Source: a virus. From it: a DNA stretch of 46,617 nt. The DNA lies in the IMG/VR virus record IMGVR_UViG_3300028829_001409, positions 1 through 46,617 of that record. One strand, 5' to 3'. How positions within the stretch are numbered: position 1 is the first letter of the stretch; every line of letters starts with the position of its first letter. Below are positions 34,716 through 42,389 of this stretch, piece after piece. The notes under the pieces are model-generated. The model saw only the letters and a list, made by a program, of their open reading frames with translations, made no database searches and was not told where the DNA came from. The translations under genes were made by a program, and so were the position numbers.

Positions 34716-35183
34716 ATGCGAACAGTATTCTACATCCCAGAAGGGGATGAAGTAGAAGACTACAAAGAAGAGTGGGAAAATAAAACAGCCGAAGTACATA
34801 CTGGTATTTCACCCAATATAAAAGATTATGTTGATGACCCTAGTATTGCTCAATGGGTACATATACCCGAGTTTAAACATATGCTCGCACCTAATAACGA
34901 ATCTAGCGGTGTATATTTTCAAGTAGCTTACATAAATGACTTTGCTGATAGAGATAACTTACCTCAATATCATTGTGAAGTATGGACAAAAAACTTAGAT
35001 AACCCTAGTGAAGAACAGGTTAAAGCTGATACATGGATTATGCAATATGACATTGGTCCTAATTTCTTCCATACTGACCATGTAAGATTAGATGTAGGAT
35101 GGTATGATTTAATTGTAACAATAGATGGAGAAGAAGTAGATAGTCACGAAATATCTATTTATGAAAGTTATGAAGAAGAATAA
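34716..35183 (+). CDS. Acidic beta-rich protein, unknown
   Basis: 155 residues with a strong AGGGGGG ribosome site. Three Trp and many Asp/Glu; the end (GWYDLIVTIDGEEVDSHEISI) reads like an Ig-type strand pair. It lies between fibre genes and the oxygenase block and overlaps the first oxygenase by 23 bases, so it may be a partner or substrate, but this is speculation. Confidence 0.55.
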   Translation: MRTVFYIPEGDEVEDYKEEWENKTAEVHTGISPNIKDYVDDPSIAQWVHIPEFKHMLAPNNESSGVYFQVAYINDFADRDNLPQYHCEVWTKNLDNPSEEQVKADTWIMQYDIGPNFFHTDHVRLDVGWYDLIVTIDGEEVDSHEISIYESYEEE

Positions 35184-35886
35184 TTTATGGAAAAGAGTAG
35201 AACCTAAAGAAATTGTAAAAGGTGTCTGGTCGTGGGAGAATTGTCTAGAAATTCCAGACGGAGTAATAGACATTATGGATAGCGAAGTAGACGCATGGGT
35301 TCCTACTCTTACAGAAGATGATTTTAAAAGAAACGATTCTGTTCAATCAGTAGTACTTGCTAATGGACCAATAAGGTTTAACCCAGAAGATAATTTTAAC
35401 AGGAATGAGTCACAACAATTCTTGAAACAAGTACAAAAGAATGTGTTAGATAAAATAGCTAAATACTTAGAAATGTTTCCAGAAGTTTCTAGAGAAATCA
35501 ATTGGATGGAGAACTGGCAATATATAACATATAGACCACCTAAGCATATGACTTATCATAGCGATAATCATTCTACAAGAAATCCTGCGACTAATCAGCA
35601 CTACCCTGCACCTTACTTTAGAAGAATTACTGCACTTACCTACTTAAATGATAACTTTCATGGTGGAGCATTAGATTTTAGATATTTTCCCGAAGTAGCA
35701 CCTTACAAACCACCAGCTGGTAGTGTAGTTATTATGCCTAGTTCTTACATGTGGTCACACGCTACTACACCATTACTTAATGGTCGAAAATCTGCTTTCT
35801 TAGTTTCTTGTGCAAGTCATTATGACGTAGCAAGTGAAGAAGCAGGAGTAGATATGAAATATGTTAAAGGGAGAGAATTAAGATGA
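35161..35886 (+). CDS. Fe(II)/2-oxoglutarate oxygenase 1, prolyl 4-hydroxylase-like
   Basis: 241 residues with a full jelly-roll oxygenase signature: H133-S-D135 (TYHSDNH), GGALDFRYF, PAGSVVIMPSSYMWSHATTPL with distal H200, and R209 for the 2-oxoglutarate carboxylate. These residues bind Fe(II) and cosubstrate, and the enzyme would hydroxylate a protein or small molecule. The layout is that of the P4H superfamily. An in-frame ATG nine bases later is an alternative start. It opens a run of oxygenase genes joined by ATGA or longer overlaps. Confidence 0.85.
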   Translation: MKVMKKNNLWKRVEPKEIVKGVWSWENCLEIPDGVIDIMDSEVDAWVPTLTEDDFKRNDSVQSVVLANGPIRFNPEDNFNRNESQQFLKQVQKNVLDKIAKYLEMFPEVSREINWMENWQYITYRPPKHMTYHSDNHSTRNPATNQHYPAPYFRRITALTYLNDNFHGGALDFRYFPEVAPYKPPAGSVVIMPSSYMWSHATTPLLNGRKSAFLVSCASHYDVASEEAGVDMKYVKGRELR

Positions 35887-36560
35887 AAAAGTATGCAGGA
35901 GTTATAGAAGTATATGACGATTTCTTTTCAGAGGGACAAGCTGAAAAAATTATAGAAGCAGCAGAAGCCTTAGATAAGTCTAATTTAACTTATGGATTTA
36001 AAGACGCAAGCATAGGTAAAGGACATAAAGGCGGAGAAGTTAGAAGTAACTTGTTGATGAGTATTTCTGATATAGCTTACGCCCCTACAGAAGCTAGAGA
36101 ATACAGAGACGCTGTTAAAAGTGGACAAGAAAAACTGTTAATAGACTTTAGAAATATACAAGATTTATTGTTAAAAAGAATGCAACACTATGTAAATGAT
36201 TACACAAAGAAGTATGAGTTTCCTATATTGTTTGATGAAGGGTATCAGTTACTAAAGTATGGTAACGGACAACAGTACAAAGGCCATTCTGATTATGCGC
36301 CTCATATACCTAGATATTTGTCCGCTTTGATACTTTTAAATCCACATGAGTACGAAGGTGGCGGAACATATTTTCATCATTTTGAAGAAATGATAAAACC
36401 AGAAAAGCCTGCTTTAGTTTTGTTTCCTAGCAATTATGCTTACACGCACCAAGCTATGCCTGTTGTTAGTGGTCATAAATATGCAGTTGTTACTTGGTTA
36501 GGACACCCAATGGACCTTAAAGACATGCCGGATATATATAAACAGGAAATGCCACAATGA
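35883..36560 (+). CDS. Fe(II)/2-oxoglutarate oxygenase 2, prolyl 4-hydroxylase-like
   Basis: 225 residues. The N-terminus (VYDDFFSEGQAEKIIEAAE) is the typical P4H start. The iron and cosubstrate residues are H135-x-D137 (GHSDYAP), H189 (YAYTHQAMPVV) and K199. GGGTYFHHF sits between them as expected. Overlaps both neighbours by four bases. It is about as diverged from oxygenase 1 as from cellular P4Hs, so this is not a recent duplication. Confidence 0.87.
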   Translation: MKKYAGVIEVYDDFFSEGQAEKIIEAAEALDKSNLTYGFKDASIGKGHKGGEVRSNLLMSISDIAYAPTEAREYRDAVKSGQEKLLIDFRNIQDLLLKRMQHYVNDYTKKYEFPILFDEGYQLLKYGNGQQYKGHSDYAPHIPRYLSALILLNPHEYEGGGTYFHHFEEMIKPEKPALVLFPSNYAYTHQAMPVVSGHKYAVVTWLGHPMDLKDMPDIYKQEMPQ

Positions 36561-37120
36561 GTAACTATATAAATGCAATTAAAATGTCGAACCTGTATCA
36601 AGGTAATCAATTAGAAGAACTTAAATATTGGCTAGATAATGAAACACCGCATAGCTCGGGGTGGAATGAAAGTCCCGATGGAACTCATATGGTAAAGCTA
36701 TGTGAAGAATTAAATACATATCATAAAGTCCTTACTGATAAGAGTAGAGAAACGTTTGAAATACACAACTTATTGCCTACGTTCGCTACGTTAAGTTGGT
36801 ATGAAGCTGGTGTAGAAAAATCACCACATACTGATACTGGTCCTGCACAATATACGATACTATACAACTACTTTTCTGAATTTCCACTAAAATTAACTTA
36901 CGGAGATGACGAAATTCTTCTACAAAATGAAGAAGCTGTAGCTTACTGTGGTGGTGACGTTAATCACTCAGTAGAGTCAGTAGATGGTATCAGCATTAGA
37001 TTACATTTTAATTTCGCAACACCGGATAATTATTATTTCATATTAGGAAATTCTACTAAAAATGGATTTGAATTCCCTTCTGGTAGATTAGAGAACGAGG
37101 TAGAACAAAATTGGCTATAG
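36557..37120 (+). CDS. Fe(II)/2-oxoglutarate oxygenase 3
   Basis: 187 residues. H91-T-D93 (SPHTDTGPAQYTILYNY), H137 (GGDVNHSVESVDG) and R148 make a complete Fe(II)/2-oxoglutarate site in a short jelly roll, with no clear P4H N-terminus. The substrate is unknown. It overlaps oxygenase 2 by four bases. Confidence 0.8.
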   Translation: MSNYINAIKMSNLYQGNQLEELKYWLDNETPHSSGWNESPDGTHMVKLCEELNTYHKVLTDKSRETFEIHNLLPTFATLSWYEAGVEKSPHTDTGPAQYTILYNYFSEFPLKLTYGDDEILLQNEEAVAYCGGDVNHSVESVDGISIRLHFNFATPDNYYFILGNSTKNGFEFPSGRLENEVEQNWL

Positions 37121-37803
37121 AACGACAAAACTTTAGATGTGGTGTTGTAATTGATTATGACAACGCAGACATATACGAATCAAGAGTAGAAGAGATAGGT
37201 CACATAAATCCCTCTTTAGAATTTTGGTTATTTCATAATGCACCGGATATTGATAATGCTTTAATTGTTGGTGCAGGATTTGGATTATCTTCCAAACAAT
37301 TAGCTCAAGAAGGAACTACTGTAACATCAGTAGAGCCACAATCAGATAGGTTTGCTTTATTAGAAAGCAATGTTCCGGAAAGTACAAACATTAACAAGAT
37401 GTGTAGTTCTTCAGCTGGAACTACTGATTTAGTATTCTTTGAAGACAACAAATCTGGCGGTGCAATAAATAAAGCTATGGGTGACACAAGCGAATCTGTA
37501 GAAGTTATTACCGTAGACAGTTTAGATTTAACACTTGACTTAATGCTTGTTTATGCAAACGGTAATGAATTAGATGTTATTGATGGTGCAAGTGAGACAC
37601 TTAGTAGCAATCCTAACATGAAAATCATACTTAGATGGATACCAGACCTCATTGATGATGTTGACGCTGCTGTTGCAAAACTAAATGGTCTTGGTAAGAC
37701 TATCAAAATTATTCACTGGAACAATGATGATACAATTACATTTAAAGATGTTGATGATGATTTGTTAAAAGCTATACAAGTAGCAGACTTAATAATGGAG
37801 TAA
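37111..37803 (+). CDS. FkbM-like SAM-dependent methyltransferase
   Basis: 230 residues from a TTG start (a CGAGG site lies ten bases upstream). The SAM-binding glycine motif is NALIVGAGFG (residues 49-58), and the acidic end of strand 2 is VEP (E75). VEVITVDSLDL then DLMLVYANGNELDVIDGASETL matches the FkbM order, but the usual K-x-D-x-E-G-x-E strand is altered to V-Y-A-N-G-N-E. FkbM-type enzymes methylate hydroxyls on sugars and other small groups. Its place after three hydroxylases suggests that it acts on a hydroxylated or glycosylated product. Confidence 0.72.
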   Translation: MAIERQNFRCGVVIDYDNADIYESRVEEIGHINPSLEFWLFHNAPDIDNALIVGAGFGLSSKQLAQEGTTVTSVEPQSDRFALLESNVPESTNINKMCSSSAGTTDLVFFEDNKSGGAINKAMGDTSESVEVITVDSLDLTLDLMLVYANGNELDVIDGASETLSSNPNMKIILRWIPDLIDDVDAAVAKLNGLGKTIKIIHWNNDDTITFKDVDDDLLKAIQVADLIME

Positions 37804-37804
37804 A

Positions 37805-38614
37805 ATGAAAAAATGGTGGGAGGCCAAAGAATATAGTAGGTTATTGGAAGTAAAGAAACATAAAGTCGGCGATGATAAAATTCAATTCCTTACTTCAAGC
37901 CCAGAGTATGTGGACTTAGCTCCACCTAAACCTGCAAGCGAATTTATACCTGCGTATTACAAACAACTACAAAGAGAATGGTCAGAGATGAGAGGAGACG
38001 GTAGTTGGAACTCTGTACCCTATAAAGACCACTCAATGAAAAAATGTCCTACAGTAAAAGATATTATGTTTAGTGGTTATATCATACCTTTATGGTTAGA
38101 CCTTAAGATAAGTCATGATGAAAAGACTGGCTTTAATTGGTATAACAAACATGCTTTTGAAGATACAATTACATATCATAAACCACAATCGATAGGTAAC
38201 CTACCGATACAGTCAGAATCTTTTAATACAGCTTTAAAGTTTGCTAATCCTTGGGATATAGTGACACCTCCGGGTTGGTCTGTACTTATTACACAACCTT
38301 GGTATCACAGAAATTGGGAAATAGAAATATTTCCTAGTGTTGTAGAAACAGATAGTTACCACCAAATGAACATTCCATTTTTATATCATGGTCGGGGTGA
38401 AAGAATATTTAGACAGGGTATGCCTTTAATACAGGTAATACCTATTAAAAGAGACGGTTGGGACTTAGAAAATTTTGAGTCAAGAAAGATGGATGAAGAG
38501 GAAAAAGAATACTATGCTAAGAGTAGAGCTGGTGAGAGAACTAGACAAAATGGTTGGTACCGTTGGTTGACTCAGCAAAATAAGAAAAGATGGAAAGATG
38601 AGGGAATAATATGA
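37805..38614 (+). CDS. Unknown-family protein, copy 2 of 3 (possibly DUF6065)
   Basis: 269 residues; motifs as in copy 1 (21844): MKKCPTVKDIMFSGYIIPLW, ALKFANPWDIVTPPGWSVL, FPSVVETDSYHQMNIP, RQGMPLIQVIPIKRD. The start reads LTSSPEYVDLAPPKPASEFIP, shared with copy 3. It is the longest copy, with a Tyr/Trp-rich C-terminus. No catalytic motif of a named family is visible. Confidence 0.7.
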   Translation: MKKWWEAKEYSRLLEVKKHKVGDDKIQFLTSSPEYVDLAPPKPASEFIPAYYKQLQREWSEMRGDGSWNSVPYKDHSMKKCPTVKDIMFSGYIIPLWLDLKISHDEKTGFNWYNKHAFEDTITYHKPQSIGNLPIQSESFNTALKFANPWDIVTPPGWSVLITQPWYHRNWEIEIFPSVVETDSYHQMNIPFLYHGRGERIFRQGMPLIQVIPIKRDGWDLENFESRKMDEEEKEYYAKSRAGERTRQNGWYRWLTQQNKKRWKDEGII

Positions 38615-39453
38615 AATGTCCTGTACCAAGACACGGTTATCAGTTACCAAAACTAACAGATATATGGTCTAAAAAGCTAAGTACTATAAGTAGGGAAATG
38701 CCAGAAGTAGCATTTACTTTACCTAGACCTAATCAACAGTGGGGACAACTAGAAAACAATGAAGCTAGAGTAAGTCCTCCTATAAATTTTAAGACACCAA
38801 GTAAGTTTGTAAAAGCACCTAATGGTTGTGTATCTACACAGTTTATGCGTAACCGAATGTTTGAAGTGTACTTTCCATGGTCACATGTGAAAATAGAATT
38901 GATGAAAAATCAGTTTGTTGATGAAGTAGATAGATTTGCAGGATGGACAACTTCATCACGTTATTATGGTGCAGTAAAACATCATGGACCATTTGATGAT
39001 GTAATTATGGAAGAAAAGGAAGCTTGGGGCTCTCCGGATAAACCTGTATTGCAGGTTGCACTACCTATAATGTTATTTTCAGATGACCCCGAAGTTTGGA
39101 TGGATGTTATCCCAAGTGATAGGAATGCTGGTCAAAACTTACCTGTATCTACTATACCGGGCTTTATGCCTATACACTCTTGGTCAAGAGGATTATCTTG
39201 GGCTTTTGAGTGGACAGATATGAACAACTTAGAACTAAATTTGAATCACGATACTGTAATGTTTAACTTACTGTTTAGTAAGCCTGTAAAGATTAAATAT
39301 GTTGAATGGAACGAAACATTTAGCAAAGCTTGGAATCAAATAAGTCAATCTTCTGTCAATCGCAGAGATACAAATATGTTATATCCAGACGCATTAGAGA
39401 GAAGACCTAAAACACTACTACCTAAAAAATCATGGTTCTCCAAGCTAAATTAA
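38611..39453 (+). CDS. Unknown protein of the oxygenase block
   Basis: 280 residues. I do not recognise the family. A possible far relative of the unknown-family genes around it, since it has a similar order of Trp/Pro-rich strands (MFEVYFPWSHVKIEL; PVLQVALPIMLFSDDPEVWMDVIPS; VMFNLLFSKPVKIKYVEWNE). It overlaps both neighbours (ATGA at the start, 22 bases at the end). Confidence 0.6.
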   Translation: MKCPVPRHGYQLPKLTDIWSKKLSTISREMPEVAFTLPRPNQQWGQLENNEARVSPPINFKTPSKFVKAPNGCVSTQFMRNRMFEVYFPWSHVKIELMKNQFVDEVDRFAGWTTSSRYYGAVKHHGPFDDVIMEEKEAWGSPDKPVLQVALPIMLFSDDPEVWMDVIPSDRNAGQNLPVSTIPGFMPIHSWSRGLSWAFEWTDMNNLELNLNHDTVMFNLLFSKPVKIKYVEWNETFSKAWNQISQSSVNRRDTNMLYPDALERRPKTLLPKKSWFSKLN

Positions 39454-39938
39454 TAGATAACGTATTCCCAGAAAAAGTTTTTGAACAACTAGTATCAAGA
39501 TGTCAAAGACAACACAAAAGGTTTCTATACACAGAAGATTTTGGTAGATACTTTGTTAATGACTTTGAATGGTTGCCGCTAAAAAACTTTGTACAACCAC
39601 TAAGAGATATGGCTAGAGAAATATTTGAAAGTGATACTTTAGAGCATAGTTACTCTATATTCGCACACTATGAAGGTGAAGAAGCAAAGCTTCCAAAACA
39701 TAAAGACAATAATGCTTGTACCTATACTTTAGACGTATGTTTATATCAAGATACACCGTGGTCTCTATGGGTAGAGGATAAAGAATATTATCTAGAACCT
39801 AATCAAGGTTTAGCATTCTATGGTGAAGACCAAGAACATTGGAGAGAAGAATTTCCAAATAAGCAGACAAATAAAGTAGGTCAGTTGTTTGTTCATTTTG
39901 TAGAACCTACACATTGGTTTTTTACAGGAGATAAATAA
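39432..39938 (+). CDS. Fe(II)/2-oxoglutarate oxygenase 4
   Basis: 168 residues, a short oxygenase with H90-K-D92 (LPKHKDNNACTYTLDVCLY), H136 (EDQEHWREEF) and a basic residue at K144 or K148 for 2-oxoglutarate. The order L-D-V-C-L-Y, then W-x-L-W-V-E-D, then L-x-P-N-Q-G-L-A-F-Y-G matches the family. TAATG overlap with the next gene. Confidence 0.78.
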   Translation: MVLQAKLIDNVFPEKVFEQLVSRCQRQHKRFLYTEDFGRYFVNDFEWLPLKNFVQPLRDMAREIFESDTLEHSYSIFAHYEGEEAKLPKHKDNNACTYTLDVCLYQDTPWSLWVEDKEYYLEPNQGLAFYGEDQEHWREEFPNKQTNKVGQLFVHFVEPTHWFFTGDK

Positions 39939-40681
39939 TGAAGTCAATAAAAGGTAACAATATAAGATTCTATACGCAGATACCTGCATTAGTAGATTTA
40001 GCACCACCAGTCCCTGCAAGTCAGATGATACCGGATTGGTTTAGGAAACTACCTATGGATTTACCTAGAGCAGACCATAAACCTTTTCCTGTTTTAGGAC
40101 CAATACTTAAGAAGTGGTCATCACATACAATTAAGAAGTGTCCCGCAGTAGTTGATTACTTTGCAGAGGGTTACATTATACCTTTGTGGTCTGACATATT
40201 AATTCAAAGGCATGGAGAAGACTTTCATTTTGAAACTAATCACGATGGTGGTATAGGTAGCACAATAGAGTTTCACGACGAAAATCAGTTTAAGACATAT
40301 CCTTTTAAGAGAAAAGATTTAAGAAAAGCTGTAAAGTTTACAAGTCCTTGGTTTTTTGAAACACCTCCGGGATGGTCAATGTTATTCATACCACCACTAC
40401 TACATCCTAATGATGACTTTAGTTTATTCCCCGGCATTGTAGAAACAGATAATTTTCATCAAGTAAACTTTCCGGGAATCTGGCACAGCGAAGGAGATAG
40501 GATACTACAAAGAGGTACACCCTTTCTACATGTCATTCCTTTTAAAAGGTCTAAACATAAGTTACAAGTGACAGAGTTTTTACAGAAGGACTACAAAAAT
40601 AACGACACTGAAAGTTTTAAATTACGTAGTAAAATGACTGGTGGGTATAGAGATATGACAAGAAAAAATCGTAAAAAATGA
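39938..40681 (+). CDS. Unknown-family protein, copy 3 of 3 (possibly DUF6065)
   Basis: 247 residues with the same motif order as copies 1 and 2: IKKCPAVVDYFAEGYIIPLW, AVKFTSPWFFETPPGWSML, FPGIVETDNFHQVNFPGIWH, RGTPFLHVIPFKR. Closest to copy 1 in the last half. It directly precedes the ferredoxin gene and overlaps it by four bases. Confidence 0.7.
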   Translation: MKSIKGNNIRFYTQIPALVDLAPPVPASQMIPDWFRKLPMDLPRADHKPFPVLGPILKKWSSHTIKKCPAVVDYFAEGYIIPLWSDILIQRHGEDFHFETNHDGGIGSTIEFHDENQFKTYPFKRKDLRKAVKFTSPWFFETPPGWSMLFIPPLLHPNDDFSLFPGIVETDNFHQVNFPGIWHSEGDRILQRGTPFLHVIPFKRSKHKLQVTEFLQKDYKNNDTESFKLRSKMTGGYRDMTRKNRKK

Positions 40682-40941
40682 AAGTTTGGATAGACCAAGA
40701 CTTATGTACAGGTGACGGCCTTTGTGCAGAAATAGCACCAGATGTTTTTACTATGAAAAATGATGGCTTAGCATACGTTCAAGAGAGTGTTGGTAATTTT
40801 GGTGCACTTAAAATATTTAGTGCTATTGATGGTAATGACCAAGGTGCAGAAGGCTTAGCAAGAGTTCCAGAGGGTCAAGAAGATATAGTTACAGAGTCAG
40901 CAGAAGAATGCCCGGGAGAATGTATTTTTATAGTACCATAG
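40678..40941 (+). CDS. Ferredoxin with CX2DX2C...CP cluster motif
   Basis: 87 residues. MKVWIDQDLCTGDGLC gives C10, D13 and C16; the third cysteine is in EECPGEC (C78-P), with C82 extra. A PDVFTMKNDGLAYV segment between them is typical of the small single-cluster ferredoxins of Actinobacteria and Pyrococcus, where the cluster is [3Fe-4S] or a [4Fe-4S] with Asp as ligand. An about 25-residue insert makes it longer than usual. It could feed electrons to an oxygenase; 2-oxoglutarate enzymes do not normally need a ferredoxin, so a role in keeping iron reduced or a partner outside this window is possible. Confidence 0.82.
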   Translation: MKVWIDQDLCTGDGLCAEIAPDVFTMKNDGLAYVQESVGNFGALKIFSAIDGNDQGAEGLARVPEGQEDIVTESAEECPGECIFIVP

Positions 40942-40944
40942 AGT

Positions 40945-41091
40945 ATGGTCAATTTATACGAATTAGAATGGGAACTTCTAAAAAGAAGTAAAGTTACTGA
41001 TAGAGCTCCTAGAAGTATTATGGGTGATAAAGAAATAAGTCATGACTATGAATTACTTACATTTGATAAAGAAGAAAAGAAAGAATCATAA
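40945..41091 (+). CDS. 48-residue small protein, unknown
   Basis: Frame MVNLYELEWELLKRSKVTDR... with a highly charged tail, ending inside the 3' end of the opposite-strand transferase gene (46 bases convergent overlap). Starts three bases after the ferredoxin stop, so it is probably part of the same transcript. No clear function. Confidence 0.5.
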   Translation: MVNLYELEWELLKRSKVTDRAPRSIMGDKEISHDYELLTFDKEEKKES

Positions 41092-41894
41092 ACTTCTTTG
41101 TCGTACACGTTCATTAAATAATCTGCTTCTTCTTTTAAAAGAAAACTATCAATACCTACTCTTTTGCCGTGTTCTTCATGGATATGTTCATAATACAAAT
41201 GACAAAGTAATGGGTACGCTATATTAGGGCTTATTAACTTAAAACCATTATTCTTTAAATTATAGTCTTGTATTGGTTCTTCAGACCAAAAGAAAGAATC
41301 ACGGTTCAATCCAGAGTATTTACCAAATTCTTTTGTACCAAAAGCAAAATGTGCAGAAAACTTATTATCAAAATACTCTTCATCTGTTTTTATTTCTTTA
41401 GGGTTCCAGTTAGGTAGCCAACTACAGTATGTTCTTTCTTCTACAAACTCTGCAAAGTATATACCTTTACCTAGAGGATATCTACCTTTTGGCTCATAGG
41501 AAGGCAATAAACCTGTAAGAATAGTCTTATCATCGTGTTTGTCTAGCATACGAATAAGATGTTCGTCCCAAAAGTCACAAAACCAAGTATGTGAGTCTAT
41601 CTGCAATACATAATCTTCATTATCGTAGTTAGATTCTGTTATATACCTACCCTTACCAACACCTAATAAGTCTTCGTGATATGTCTGCATAGTTACCTTG
41701 AAATCACATATTTTAGAATATTTGTCTAGATATGCTTCTAATTCATTCTTAGCTACTTCACTTTTGTAGGTAAGGCAAATACTAAACACTAATCTTTTGG
41801 GATACGCTGCTTTTTTGATAGCGTCTTCTATAGTATGTGTTAATTCAGAATCATCTAAAGCGGGTATTTTAATAAAGATTTTCTTATTATTCAT
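41046..41894 (-). CDS. GlcNAc-transferase, GT60-like (Skp1 hydroxyproline type)
   Basis: 282 residues, the only clear gene on the - strand. It starts with the family pattern IFIKIPALDDSELTHTIEDA and KRLVFSICLTY. The metal/nucleotide-sugar motif is YVLQIDSHTWFCDFWDEHLI (D100-S101-H102), and later FFWSEEPIQDYNLKNNGFKL, then SPNIAYPLLCHLYYEH, matches the S-E-E ... L-W-x-x-G-a ... P ... H-L-a order of these enzymes. The founding member adds GlcNAc to hydroxyproline of Skp1 in Dictyostelium. Next to prolyl-hydroxylase-like genes this is suggestive. Its start codon is only 14 bases from the start of the divergent + strand gene. Confidence 0.8.
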   Translation of the reverse strand: MNNKKIFIKIPALDDSELTHTIEDAIKKAAYPKRLVFSICLTYKSEVAKNELEAYLDKYSKICDFKVTMQTYHEDLLGVGKGRYITESNYDNEDYVLQIDSHTWFCDFWDEHLIRMLDKHDDKTILTGLLPSYEPKGRYPLGKGIYFAEFVEERTYCSWLPNWNPKEIKTDEEYFDNKFSAHFAFGTKEFGKYSGLNRDSFFWSEEPIQDYNLKNNGFKLISPNIAYPLLCHLYYEHIHEEHGKRVGIDSFLLKEEADYLMNVYDKEVYDSFFSSLSNVSNS

Positions 41895-41896
41895 GG

Positions 41897-41902
41897 TATA
41901 AT
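41897..41902 (+). promoter_or_regulatory. Divergent leaderless promoter region
   Basis: Extended -10 box TGGTATAAT with exactly six bases to the + strand ATG at 41909. On the - strand, TAGGAT lies six bases before the transferase ATG. The two start codons are 14 bases apart, so both genes would share this region and have no leader. Confidence 0.5.
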
Positions 41903-41908
41903 CCTAGC

Positions 41909-42100
41909 ATGGATATACCACAATTTCCGGAAGGAACTAAACGCGAAGACGCTATTGATGAGTTGATAGATGACGAGCAATTTAAAGAGACTGTTTTAAA
42001 GCAGTTTAATTATATGCGTATCAAAGGCATTAATTTAGTACAAGACGCTGACGATTTAGTCAACTTGTATCTAAAAATTACAAAGCAATTCGAAGAATAA
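41909..42100 (+). CDS. Small acidic helical protein, unknown
   Basis: 63 residues (IPQFPEGTKREDAIDELIDDEQFKE and so on), all helix and loop. Starts at a TATAAT-N6-ATG site without Shine-Dalgarno. No family recognised. Confidence 0.6.
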   Translation: MDIPQFPEGTKREDAIDELIDDEQFKETVLKQFNYMRIKGINLVQDADDLVNLYLKITKQFEE

Positions 42101-42137
42101 AAACAACCATTTAAAAACCACAAGGCACTCAATGAAG

Positions 42138-42146
42138 TGTTATAAT
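42138..42146 (+). promoter_or_regulatory. Extended -10 promoter of the lysis-side operon
   Basis: TGTTATAAT, 31 bases before the ATG at 42177, with a normal ACGGAGG ribosome site in the leader. No -35 match, as is usual for extended -10 promoters. Confidence 0.55.
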
Positions 42147-42176
42147 ACCCTTAGTATATAACTAACGGAGGTATAT

Positions 42177-42386
42177 ATGGCTGAATCGGTCAAAATAGAA
42201 GATATGGATATTAATCAGTTAAAGACAGCTGTAAATTCATTACTTCAACAACTGCAAAATGCAGACGCTACTATAAGGGACTTAGGTGCCAAAGTAGCAA
42301 ATAAGGAAATCGAAAACTCTAGACTACGGTCTGTGCTTGAAGCTTCCCAACGGGCAATACAAGAACCAGTAGCAGAGGAAGAATAG
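42177..42386 (+). CDS. Coiled-coil small protein, unknown
   Basis: 69 residues, one long coiled coil (INQLKTAVNSLLQQLQNADA, IRDLGAKVANKEIENSRLRS). Strong ACGGAGG upstream. Possibly an oligomerising adaptor for the next gene; no function known. Confidence 0.65.
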   Translation: MAESVKIEDMDINQLKTAVNSLLQQLQNADATIRDLGAKVANKEIENSRLRSVLEASQRAIQEPVAEEE

Positions 42387-42389
42387 CCG

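Noticed and set aside
41042-41227. Small + strand frame of 61 codons over the transferase gene
   Set aside because: Lies antisense to the end of the GT60-like gene and is Leu/Lys-rich; the 48-codon frame starting at 40945 is the better candidate there.
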